A model generated the notes under the pieces. It had not been told where the DNA came from, did not search any database, and saw only the letters and a program-made list of their open reading frames with translations. DNA of 64,000 nucleotides from Dryocosmus kuriphilus (taxonomy: Eukaryota > Arthropoda > Insecta > Hymenoptera > Cynipidae): contig CM076190.1 in assembly GCA_038277395.1 (NCBI GenBank), forward strand, positions 235,320,618-235,384,617. The letters run 5' to 3'. Position 1 is the first letter of the stretch. Each line of letters begins with the position of its first letter. The position numbers were made by a program, and so were the translations under genes. Below, piece by piece: positions 22,804 through 33,246 of this stretch.

Positions 22804-22809
22804 TTTATT
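22804..22809 (-). promoter_or_regulatory. poly(A) signal AATAAA
   Basis: On the minus strand AATAAA lies about 20 bases past the stop codon of the proline-rich gene's last exon. The paralogous exon at 48572 has AATAAG in the corresponding place. Confidence 0.6.
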
Positions 22810-22829
22810 TTACATTTCTCATAGCTTAA

Positions 22830-23323
22830 TCAATTTCGTATGGGATTATCGTCTACAGGTTTTATGTAAAAATTCATTGAAACCATGCGGTTGTTGCCTA
22901 CTAGTGTTTCTCCAATTTCTGTTGCGGTCAATTCATCAACCGCGCCGCTTATTATGTTCACTTTTGACCTGGTTGGATACCTTTTGTTAGGTGCAATAAA
23001 ATATATTCCTTTAAGAACATCATTATCCTGCACTATTGCAAATGCGTCACCCTGGAGTGTTGTCAATACAGCTTGTTCCTGGGTTGACATGGGTCTATAA
23101 ATATTACCTCCTACTTTTAATTTAAGTGGTTTATCGGCAGGAAATATGTATCTTCGAACTCGGAATCGCCTATACGGATTCGATTTAGGAATAAGATAAA
23201 GAAATTCATATTTAGCAAAGGAAAGAGGTTTCGTAGGCGGCGAACTGGACCTGGCAAGAGGAGGAGACATGGCACGAGGAGGAGATCTGGCACGAGGAGG
23301 AGAGCTGGCAGGTGGAAGAAACT
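22830..23323 (-). CDS. terminal exon of an unrecognised proline-rich gene, copy 1
   Basis: Minus strand. The sequence before 23323 reads GTTTCTGTTTCTAGTTGCAG, a strong splice acceptor, and the exon opens in phase 1 (AG completing a Glu codon). The first 35 or so residues are a Pro/Ser/Arg/Ala repeat region (PPRARSPPRAMSPPLARSS). Then comes a 129-residue domain beginning FAKYEFLYLIPKSNPYRRFR and ending PVDDNPIRN, followed by TGA and an AATAAA. The domain contains STQEQAVLTTLQGDAFAIV and PTRSKVNII and has no Cys pattern or membrane segment. It aligns without gaps to the exon at 48572-49071 with 73 of 129 residues identical by hand count. Function unknown. The upstream exon is at 26365-26598. 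Confidence 0.72.
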
Positions 23324-24945
23324 CTGCAACTAGAAACAGAAACATTTTAAAAAATTTTTAGAGATTAGTACCCTCGAGCAGAAGCAGTTATATGGTTTTA
23401 TTCCACTTGCAATATGATCATCATTTAAGTTCGAACAGAAAACATATAGGGCATAGACTGGTTTAAAAAATATATATATATACAGTAAACCCCAGAGTCC
23501 CGAATTGTGGCAGATGAATTTGTGTTTCACGTTCAGATCAACATGATCCACTAATGTGGAACGAAACATTAATTTGCACACAACTTCGTTCATGTATGTC
23601 GAGTAGCGGTTGTTATAATTTTAGTGGAAAGATGTATGATGGTCGTGAGTTAGCCATGACTAGAGATGTCAACTTTATGCATAATTTTTCAAAAGTAGTA
23701 AAAGTGATGAAATTTTAGCCTTTTGTCAGGTTTTTGGAAAATTCCACCGAATATTAAGGCCACATATGTAATATCGCACAATCTGGGACCAGTTGCACAA
23801 ATCACTTATTTCGGGAGCTTGGCGGGTAAATGGTCGACCGCTTACGACTAAATTCGTTATGTTTTATGAAATCGACTAGAAATGGTTAAACAATGCCTTT
23901 TCTTTATTACGCTTTATTATCCAGCAAAAGCTGTTCATTATTTTAACACTTTTTTTACTTCCGTCGTGTTTTGACAACTAAAATTGTATTTTTATAAAAT
24001 TATCGTTCAGTAATTTAGAACGATTCTGCTCGTTAAAAATTTTTAGTGTCAAACAATTGTTTTTAGGGATTGTTTGTAAGTGTCTCAAAATGCCCAAAGT
24101 GCTTGTCAAGCACTTTTTTCAGTAGAAAAAATTTGTTTCCAACTCCCTGCACTCCAAAATTTTCTTCAACTGCGGTCTAAGAAATATTCCACATTTGACT
24201 TTATCTATCTGTTAGTTGATATCTTTTTATTATTGTTGAGATATTATTCGAATTTTAGAATTTTTTTAGCATCTAGCACCGTGAGAGCGAACATAGTATA
24301 CAGCCGATATTAAAACCTGTTTTTCTAAATGACGTGAAATGATTACATTTTCACCTTCAGTTTTGCATTCCACGGAAAAAAACATACTGAAATGTCCCAT
24401 CAATTGATGAAAACCAAAATCTTGTCATCTATTGTAGTTAATAGTATGATTTTGCAAAAATTACTGTCACTTTATTTAGAATATATTTGCAAGGAATCCT
24501 GTGTACCAGCCTATGTATTTTTAGAGATCCAAGTGCTATTGGAACTCGGCTGGATTACTTTCTTTCATATATTGGATCATTTTTGACTATTTTTCCCTAT
24601 TCAAAAGTTTGGAAATAGAGTTCCACGAGTGATACTTTATAATTGTACAAAAACGTGTGTGTGTGTTCTTCTTTAAATTATCCACTGGAATCGATGATCT
24701 CGGCTACAATAAGAGTTGTGAAAAACTGATTTCGAAATTGCTTCCCAAAAATATTGAAAGTAAGAAAATAATGGCTTGTATGAATGGGTTTTCTATGGAA
24801 ATATTTTAAATAATATTTGACCGTCATCGTACCGTACTATATATTCCATGAAGCATTTAATTTTTATCCACTGTTGCAAGAATCTCACAATTGGATATTG
24901 ATATTACAGTATACTTATGAATAGTTGGTATTATGTCCTCATATA
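23324..24945 (-). other. intron of the proline-rich gene (3' part)
   Basis: AT-rich. The 150 bases next to the acceptor (to about 23475) resemble the corresponding bases at 49072-49213, so the duplication included intron sequence. A short TA tract lies near 23470-23482. Beyond that I see no exon or repeat that I can support. Confidence 0.5.
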
Positions 24946-26269
24946 CAATGTTTGATCAAAAAGTAAGGTGACTTTTTGAATTTCGTAGGATGCTTACAGT
25001 CGATATTCGTTTTCCTTTTTTCTTATGTTGGTACACTCGTCCCAAACATATGTGCAGAGTTTCAGCTATATAGCATTCTTTGTTTGTTTGTGAGAGGCAT
25101 CAAGGTTAGAAGTATTTTACGTGTTCGGCGATTTTCTGTTGTCGAAAAAAATGGATCAAAGAATTTGCATCCAATTTTGTGTAAAAAATGGAACTGAGTG
25201 CTCTAAAACACCTGAAAATTCGACAGTGGCATACGGTGAGTGTACTCTGAGTAGAAAAAAAATGTTTATAAAAGTACAAGCTCTTACGCGAAGGCCGAGA
25301 AAATCTTGGTGACGAAGCTCGCTCCGGACGTCCCAGCACGTCAACAACTGATGAAAACGTTGAAGAAGTCAAGAAAATAGTGTTGGCGAATCGCCCAGTT
25401 ACCATTACAGAAGTTGCTGATAATGTCGGCATCTCGTTTGGCTCGTAACAAACAATTTTAGTGGATATTTTGGGCATGAGACGTGTGTCAGTGAAATTTG
25501 TTCCGAAATTGCTATATTTTGACCAAAAGAATCGTCGCGTGAGCATCGCTCAGGATCTGTTGAATGACGTCAACGGCGACCCAGACTTGCTCAAAAGGAT
25601 CATAGCAGGTGATGAAACATGGTTATATGGTTATGACGTCGAAACTAAGGCTCAATTGTCCCAGTGGAAGCATTCTGGATCACCAAGACCAAAAAAAACA
25701 AGCCAAGTTCAATCAAATGTCAAGGCTTTGTTTACCGTTTTCATCGATTATCATGGCGTAGTGCATCAGAAGTTCTTACCACAAGGTCGTACAGTTAATA
25801 AAGAGTATTATTACCTTGAAGTTATGCGCCGTTTGCGTGAAGCAATACGAAAAAAACGTCCGGAATTGTGGAAAAACCAGTCATGGTTATTGCACCACGT
25901 TAATGCGCCAGCTCACACGTCATTGCTTATTCGTAATTGTTTGGCCAATAACAACACCATAATCATGCCTCAGCCACCGTATTCACCAGATTTGGCTCCA
26001 AGCGACTTTTTCCTGTTTCCAAAACTGAAAAGACCCATGAAAGGACAGCTCTTTGCGAAGATTGAGGAGATAAAGACCGCATCGCTGGAAGAGCTGAAGG
26101 CTATACCAAAAAGTGCTTATTAGAAATGCTTTGAAGATTAGAAAAAGCGCTGGCACAAATATATTATATCCGACGGGGATCAATTTGAAGGGGCACCATC
26201 ATTATTGATGAATAAATTAATATTTTTTGATAAAAATAAAAAGTCACCTTACTTTTTGATCACAACTCG
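24946..26269 (+). mobile_element. mariner-family transposon, copy 1 (defective)
   Basis: 1324 bp flanked by TA (24944-24945 and 26270-26271). The inverted ends share TTGATCAAAAAGTAAGGTGA on the left and its complement on the right. It carries a broken mariner transposase. It sits inside the intron of the minus-strand proline-rich gene, about 96 bases from the donor of the upstream exon. Confidence 0.95.
25151..26225 (+). pseudogene. mariner transposase, catalytic D replaced by V
   Basis: Begins MDQRICIQFCVKNGTECSKT and continues, after a frameshift near 25310, through the helix-turn-helix region (RSGRPSTSTDENVEEVKKIV, then TITEVADNVG). An in-frame stop follows near 25447. The catalytic domain has the first aspartate in GDETWLYGYD (25611). 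The second site reads HHVNAPAHTS instead of HHDNAPAH (GTT at 25899-25901). The third aspartate is intact in LAPSDFFLF (26004), with 34 residues between the second and third positions as expected for mariner. Two TAG stops break the C-terminus. The enzyme would be inactive on several counts. Confidence 0.95.
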
Positions 26270-26364
26270 TACATAAGCTGATAATTTCGTTTGCAGTTAT
26301 TTCTTAGTATCAGGAAAATTGTACGTGTGTACGCGTAATTCTGATTTTAATAGCTGATGCTTAC

Positions 26365-26598
26365 CGAAGTACTGAATAGGACATTCTGCAGGACGATAAA
26401 GTTCGACTGGATGATAAATCCCCGCAGGAAGTGGAAGTTCGACTGGATGATGAGGCACCACAGGAGCTTGAAGTTCAGAAGATGGTTGAAGTCCGACAGG
26501 AGGTTGAATTCCTAAGGAATGAAGAAGTTCGACAGGTGCAAGAAGTCCGCGACGAGGTTGAGGTCTGATAGGAGCAGAAGCTCCACAATGTCTTATTT
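26365..26598 (-). CDS. upstream exon of the proline-rich gene, copy 1
   Basis: On the minus strand a pyrimidine tract and CTCATACAG end at 26599. The exon then runs 234 bases to a GTAAGC donor (26364 downward). It is open in one frame, entering and leaving in phase 1, so its last G plus the AG of the exon at 23323 make a Glu codon and the frame continues. The 78 codons are Pro-rich with a loose repeat of P-V-E/G-L: LAPVELL, PPVGLQ, HHPVELPLPAGIYHPVELY. Hydrophobic and Pro-rich, no obvious signal peptide here, so at least one more 5' exon is expected. Joining to the 23 kb exon is inference from phase and orientation; no transcript is available. Confidence 0.55.
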
Positions 26599-26660
26599 CT
26601 GTATGAGGAAAACGAAGCGAATTATTAATATTTATATTAATATTATAATTATTGTTATAT

Positions 26661-28167
26661 CTGTAAATTAAAGGACATTTTCAAGCTTTCTACAAATAAG
26701 GATTTGTCTGATTTTTTCTGAATTTCATCCCAACTTTCATTTTTTGCTAAACGCACAGTTCGTCCGAAATCAGTGAAAATTTATTCTGAATATCTCCTGG
26801 GATAATCCAGAATATTTTGTCAAGGATGGAATTCGAAATGCGTCTTCGGGTGGTCCAGAAATACACTGGCAAAAACCTTTTCTTAGTGGAGGGCAAAGAT
26901 CCTCAAAATCTGTTTAGTTACCGATGAAATAAATTCCACATCTAAACAAAATTTTAAGCCGTGTCCTTATGATTTTCAAATTAGCATGAGGTTTTTTATG
27001 AGAAAATCTCAATTTTCGAAAGAAGGTGAGAAAAGTGGTACCGGTTATTAACCTTGCGAAAATTAAAGCTTAGTCACTTCGTAAGGAATGTTTAGGGAAT
27101 TATTCGCACCCCATATGTTGGCTCGGAGGACAACAAGCCTCTAATCATAACTGCTGAAAGTCTTGAGATTTTTAAATTCGAACATTTTTGCGTCAATCGA
27201 AAGCGCTATAACTTTTTTAATTTTGGATGGATCGTCATGTATTATAAGAATTTTTTCTTTGTCTGGATAGCCGGGAGGGTTCTAGAACTGACAACTTAAA
27301 ATTAGTTACGGCGCGGGCTTTTAAATGATCAAAAAATCGATTTTTAAAAATAGGGGGCTAATTTCATGCTTCCCGATGCATTTTAAAAGATAATTTGTTT
27401 AGAGGTTAAAGTAGATTTAATATACGTTTCAGAAGAACTCTGGAGTTTTACGAAGATAAAAGTTCGCAAAAATAAAAACCTAAGAGTTACAGAACATTGA
27501 AGATATTCCAAAATTTTCGCATTTGAATATTTCTGTCAGGTTTCTGTCCCATCTCGTCCCGACGAAAAAAGAAAAAATTCTTATAACTCATTACGATATA
27601 TCCAAAATGAAAGAAGATATAGCGTTTTGAATTTAGCCAAAAACGTTCCAGTTTAAAACTCTCAAGACTTCGAGTAGTAATGATTAGAATTTTTTTCCTC
27701 CGGGCCAACATATGGGGTGGAAATAATTCCCTAAACATTCCTTACGAAGCGACTAAACTTCAATTCTCGAAAAGTTAATAATCGGACCTACTTTTCTCCT
27801 CTTGTTTCGTAAACTGAGATTTTCTCATAAAAAGCTCACGTTAATTTCAAAACCATAAGGCGGCAGCTTGAAATTCGAAGGAAATAAAGAATTTATTTCT
27901 TCAAAAACTGAATAGATTGGGAGTATTTTTACGCTACAGCACGGAAAGAAATTTTCCAGTGCATTTTTGGACCACCCGAAGACATGTTTAGAATTCCACT
28001 TTTGATAACACATTCTCGACTGTCCCAAGAGAGCATCAGATCAAATTTGTAGTCACTTCGGATGAACTCAGAGCTTAGAAAAAAACAGAAGTTGGGATGA
28101 AATAAAAAAAAAAATCGGTAAAAGTGTTCTTTGCAGAAAGCGTGAAAATGTCATTTAATTTACAGCT
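26661..28167. mobile_element. foldback element with arms of about 630 bp
   Basis: A huge inverted repeat. The left arm (26661 to about 27290) matches the complement of the right arm (about 27540-28167) along its length. Examples are CTGTAAATTAAAGGACATTTTC at the outer end, GGTGGTCCA, AATGTTTAGGGAATTATT, CATATGTTGG and ATTATAAGAATTTTTTCTTT near the inside. A unique spacer of about 250 bp separates the arms. No transposase. The 83-codon minus-strand frame at 27487-27738 lies inside the arm and is a repeat product. Lies just upstream of the proline-rich exon. Confidence 0.8.
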
Positions 28168-28228
28168 ACATTACATTATTATATTCACCCATAGAATTAA
28201 GGACAATCGCCAATAATAGAACCGGTGT

Positions 28229-29402
28229 GTGAACGATTTTCATTTTTCCGTAGTAGAAGAAATTCTGATGTTTACAATTAGACATCTGTTAGAAAAGAAA
28301 TGGGAATTTAATGAAGCAATTCATCAGCTATTTATCGACTTCGAAAAAGCTTACGACTCTATTATACGCGCACGAATGTACTGGATTCTGGAGTTCATGG
28401 GTGTACCAAGGAAATTGGTTAGGCTTATCGAAGCTTGCTTAAGCGGCAGTAGAGGCAGGATACGCGTAAACGGAAGATTATCTGAAGAGTTTTCGATCGG
28501 CGATGGCCTGAAACAGGGCGATGCGCTTTCGTCTATCCTTTTCAACTAAGTTTTAGAATACGTGGTCAGAGAAGTACAAACGAATCAGTCAGGTTCTACC
28601 CTCAATGGGATAATACAAATACTGGGGTATGAGGATGATCTCGACTTACTCGGGAATGATAAAGGAACGGTAGCTAAAAATGCGGAAATCTTGATCACAA
28701 AAGCCAAGGAAATAAGTATAGAATTAAGCGAATCGAAGAAAAAATATTTGATCGTCGACAGATCAGAGCAAAGCAATGAAGAGGGGGATCAAATGGCCGG
28801 AAATATGAAATTTGAAAAAGTTAATGAGTTTAAATATTTCGCGACTATTATAACTAGCGACTATAGCGTTAAAACGGAAATCAACAGACGGCTGCACGCT
28901 GGCAGTTGATATTTCTATGCAACAAATATATTACTAAAATCGCGATCGTTATCTAGAAACATCAAAGTAAGAATTTACAAAACGATAATAATGCCGGTCA
29001 TCATGTACGGGTGCGAAACGTGAGCGCTGACGAAAGGAGAGGAGAACAGGTTTACAGTATTCGAAAATAAAGTACTTTGAAAAATCTATGGTCCCAAAAG
29101 GGACGAAGAGACTGGTGAATGGAGAAAATTGCATAATGATGATCTGCATGCACTTTACGGATCAGTAAATATTAATAGAGTAATGAAAGCGCGCAAATTA
29201 AGCTGGGCGGGACATGTTACAAGAATGGGCAACGAAAGAACAGTGGCGCAAGTTTTGAGAGGGAAACGATTACTAAGAGACCTCTAGGCAGACCGAGAAA
29301 CAGATGGGAGAAAAACGTAAGGGACGATCTAAAAGAGCTAGGACATGATTACTTAAGCTGGATGGAAGATGCGCAGGATAGAGGTGCGTGGCGGTCTGGG
29401 TA
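28229..29402 (+). pseudogene. LINE reverse transcriptase and C-terminus, copy 2
   Basis: RT motif A is present as QLFIDFEKAYDSI and motif B as IGDGLKQGDALSSILFN. A TAA follows at 28548. Past the stop the frame gives ILGYEDDLDLLG, where the usual Y-A-D-D loop reads Y-E-D-D. Further stops are at 28907 and 29023. The tail encodes SWAGHVTRMGNERTVAQVL and GRPRNRWEKNVRDDL, then LSWMEDAQDRGAW after a frameshift. It keeps RT segments deleted from the 13.7 kb copy, so the two can be compared to map that deletion. Confidence 0.88.
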
Positions 29403-29515
29403 GATGAGGCAATGAACTTCTGAGTTCGCAAAGCTACACCACAATAATAATAATAATGATAGTAATAATAATAATTATTTTTATTATTATATTGAGTGGC
29501 TGCCTATGGAAGAAA
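28229..29515 (+). mobile_element. APE-type LINE, copy 2 (5'-truncated)
   Basis: Plus-strand copy of the same family as 13741-16981. It starts within the RT and includes the C-terminal region, the CAATGAACTTCTGAGTTCGC tail, an (AAT)n tract and the GAGTGGCTGC end shared with the other copy. The 5' truncation is typical of target-primed insertion. Confidence 0.88.
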
Positions 29516-31680
29516 GAAGAAATTCGGAGATGATTGTATTTTTTAGTAGTTTAAAACTAATGAATATTTTGCTGTTTTCTTAGATTATTCACACATACAT
29601 ATGTATATATTGAAGTCGTTATCTAGCAGATTATAGGCACCACGCTTGTCCTTCTGAAATATTTGTATTTCATAAAACAGCTCTACGATAAGAAATCTAG
29701 TAACTAAAAGTATTTAAAACTGATACAAAAATCAACTTAAAATTTTAGAGATATGATTCTTTTTATATCTTCACATTCGTTTTCATTACTTCTCAATACT
29801 TTCCATTCCTTTTTATTCATTCTTTCACTCATTAGATTACGGTGCGTCATTTTATGATATTCCTTAATGGTATTTGTAAACAAGCAGATATTTGCGTATT
29901 GGGAAGGCGCTGCGAAAAGCATCCCCTCCCTTACCACTGCATCTTTGTGCACGAAGCGTGCGAAGCTAGCGGATACGGCGGTCGTGTGCGGCTGTAGTTG
30001 TGAGGAGTGGGGTTGGATTTCGTAGGGCCCTCGTTCCGGCTCAGGTCGCGCTTATTAACCATACTATTATTCTAATATTATAAATATTATGTGAAATCTA
30101 ATGAAATTTTATCAAATATAAAAATTTTAGGCGAAATATATAACCATAATAAAATATTGTTTAAAAAGTTAACATATCATAAAATTGTTCCAAAATTATG
30201 AATCCTTTTTGAATCTTGTACCTGTGCATTACCTAAAATTGTTCAAAAAAGTGTTATTTTCTTTACTTAAGGTATCGACTTGCAGTATAAAATGCCAACA
30301 AAATAATAATTAGACATGAATTGTGTACTTAAAGATTCTAAATGATAATCTTTCTGTCGAACAATTTTAACATAACCATAAATTGTTCCAGGGCTTTAAA
30401 CTTTCTTTGAAACCTATATCGATATTTCTGGTTAAAATCTAGAGTTTAAGCAACAATTGTACAAATAAATTCCATACCTTTTGAAATCTAGTGACCTTTT
30501 AACAAAAATGCCTATTTCCGGTGTAAAACAATAACATAAGTCAAAATTTAAAAAATGTTTAATGTTGATAAAATTATAACTTTTCTGTTCCATGGCATCG
30601 ATTTTATTTTTCGAACACAAGCTAATTTAATTACTGAATTACTCTCACATTTTTTATTTAATTGCTATCTAGCTATGACACATAGTTAAATACTAGTAGG
30701 TTAACTCACTTACGACTTCAAAGAATCACGTATACAAATTTACATCCCAAAATTAAACATATTTTCATACAAAGAATTGTAAACCTCTAACATAATTCAA
30801 AATTTTTAGAAGATTCTAAATCGTGACTTTGTGAAATATTTCGAAATTTTTTGAAACATTTTGAAATATTTGTCGAACATTTTGATATACTAAAAGTATT
30901 TGAAAATCTGTGTGACATTTTTGAAATGTTTGTAAAATCTTTTGAAGTCTTTTAAATCTTTTAAGGTTATTTGATTCATTTAAAATATTTGGAATGAAAT
31001 TTAAAAATTAAAACTTGTTATCTTAATCTATGACAGAATAATTGTAATTTAGTTGAAGCAATTGAAAATTCTTAAATATATTAAAAGCAAAGGTTCAAAT
31101 CAACTCTTTAAAAATTACTATTAGTCATAATACAGATCATATTTCATAGAACGAATCATATTGCATAAATATAGGTAAAAATTGCATATGATAAAGCACA
31201 TAAATACTGATAGTCAATTTATATATTAGGTTTAGTTCCGAAAACTTCGGACATCCGATTTTTTGAAAATACATATACTTACGTAATTTAATGCACTGAT
31301 TACGAATATGAGAGTCAAAATCAGCGAAAGGTTCAGTTTCAAGGATATAAGTCCAAAAAACCTTTTTGTAAACTACTTTTCCCTTCTATTTCGAAAACCA
31401 TCGATTTCACCGAAAAAAATGTTTAAAATTTGTTTATAAACACTGTAGAACACAAAGCAAGACGTTTTTTTGTGCGAAACACTTTTTTGAAGTGAAAACT
31501 TCTTTGGCGGCGCTGCCTCGAATGAGCATCAATTTCGTTGAACGTCCGTACGTTCGAACAACTGTCGGCTCGGTGCGAGTTGGGAGAGGGGCAGCAGTGA
31601 AGCGAGAGGCGAGAACAGTACTATAAGGCGAAAGACACGTGCGAAAACATCACGCGCACGCACTGACAGGCGTGCAGATT
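29516..31680. other. AT-rich, no gene recognised
   Basis: A 71-codon minus-strand frame (29737-29952) and a GC-richer patch near 29940-30050 show no motif. At 30830-30990 there are loose TTTGAAATATTT/TTTTGAAGTC repeats like the GATTTCAAG family. Around 31500-31680 the sequence becomes GC-richer ahead of a CT tract. Confidence 0.4.
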
Positions 31681-31702
31681 CTCTCTCTCTCTCTCTCTCT
31701 CT
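31681..31702. repeat. (CT)11 microsatellite
   Basis: Uninterrupted CT dinucleotide run. Confidence 0.95.
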
Positions 31703-32126
31703 AGAGTACTTTTTTGTTCTTTCTCCCTGCGGCTCTTTGCGTGGCTGACTGTATGTGCGTCGTCTTTCTCCCTCTTCCTACGTTAATACTTCGTAATTAA
31801 GTTCTCACTTCTGTGATACGTCTCGCGACGCACCCATTTTTGTAAGAGTTTTAGTTGTCGACTAGAAATGGCAAACAATTCAGGATAATAGAATGCCAAG
31901 GTTTTGCGAATGGTGGGAAGGTAATCTTGTGACTTATCATAGAAATACTTGAAGTCACAACACATTCCGTTTACTCGGGAAATTACTAAGGTATGGTCGA
32001 CCATTGCTGGGTGACGGATCACTGGTTCCGCTACATTATATTTTATTTTCTGTTTTTCAGTTAATTGCAAAAAAGCAGCATTTATTACGTGACTTTTTAA
32101 AATATATTGTGGCAAAAAATGTTATA

Positions 32127-33246
32127 CTGCCGGGTACATGTATTATTATTATTATACCATTAAGCCGTTCCCCTTTCGGGATAAGCGTAAACTCTCTCGG
32201 TTCTAGCCTCGTTACATTACCAGGGATTATGAAATTTGTATGATTGTGAAAGGAAAGCAGCACGCATTAGAGGTTAGAATTGTATATAGATCCAGAAGTC
32301 GTATGTTGTTCACTCAAACAACATACTAGTCCCACAACACCACCCAGACCCTGGTCGATCTCTCCAGCAATCACCCTGATGGACAGCTTCGCAGAGCCAT
32401 ATGTGCATCCATACGCTGAATCCAATCCATACACATGGACCAAACCTTTTCAGCAAATTTCTTTCACTCTTGCCCATCAGAGTTTCTTCTACGCCACATT
32501 CTTACAGAATCCACTCGTTACTGACTTTATCTATTAGTGTTTTACCGCACATATTTCTCAGGAAACGCATTTCGACCGCATGCACTTTACTTCTATCATT
32601 TTCTCAGCATATCCAAGTCCCACTATCATACAGCACAGTAGGTGCAAGTACAGAATCATATATTTAAATTTTGGCTTGACTTGTTACATTCTTGTTCTGT
32701 TAATGGCCCCTACACTGCCTATAACCTTCCTACCTTCGTTTATACTTCTGGCAATTTCTCTATCTACCTTTCCGTCAACAGCAGACAAGCTTCCAGGATA
32801 CACGAAATGGTCAACTTGATCAATTCTTTCAACGCTTATAGAAATATTGCATACGGTTTTCTCATCATTTCTTTCGAACACGATAATTTTTGTTTTATTT
32901 ACATTAATCTTTAAACCCATACTCTTCGCGCCAGCATTCAGTCTGCGTAACATTCTCTGGAAATTTTCCGCAGATTCTGCCATAAGCGCTTCATCGTCTG
33001 AGAAAGTCAAACTACATATTATCACTGCTCCGAGATCAACACCTTCTTCGCCTAAGTGCGCTATTCATAGAAATTTAACCATATATATTAAATAGCAACG
33101 ACGAGGTGACGCAACCTTGCCTGTTTCCCTGCCTGGTATCAAACCAACCACTCAGCTGTCCATTTAATCTTACGCACGCTCTACTGTTTTCATATATTGC
33201 TTTAATTGATTTCAGAAGCCAAACGTTGACTCCATACTCTTTGTGA
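32127..33246 (-). pseudogene. second LINE family: RT 3' half and 3' end
   Basis: On the minus strand from 33246: KEYGVNVWLLKSIKAIYENS, then motif B in GWFDTRQGNRQGCVTSSLLF. A broken segment follows, then SLTFSDDEALMAESAENFQR, where F-A-D-D is F-S-D-D with both aspartates kept. INVNKTKIIVFERN and FVYPGSLSAVDGKVDREIAR follow, then C-terminal remains. The 3' end near 32127-32160 has a (TAT)n tract next to the GGGGAACGGCTTAATGG tail on the minus strand. It continues the protein found at 36074-36678. Confidence 0.8.

Noticed and set aside
22830..23345. Start codon at 23345 (MFLFLVAEF) as a signal peptide
   Set aside because: The FLFLVA stretch is the translation of the pyrimidine tract and acceptor TTTCTGTTTCTAGTTGCAG, conserved in both copies, so it is intron.
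26365..26598. Plus-strand acidic coiled-coil reading (EVEVR-type repeats)
   Set aside because: The plus strand is also open, but lacks splice signals; the minus strand has a good acceptor, a donor, and a phase that matches the downstream exon.
27487..27738. 83-codon ORF in the foldback
   Set aside because: It lies within an arm of the inverted repeat; the other arm has stops at the equivalent place.
31783..32115. 110-codon minus-strand ORF
   Set aside because: Composition is plausible, but I see no motif, no splice context and no second copy; it sits just past a LINE 3' end. Left unannotated.
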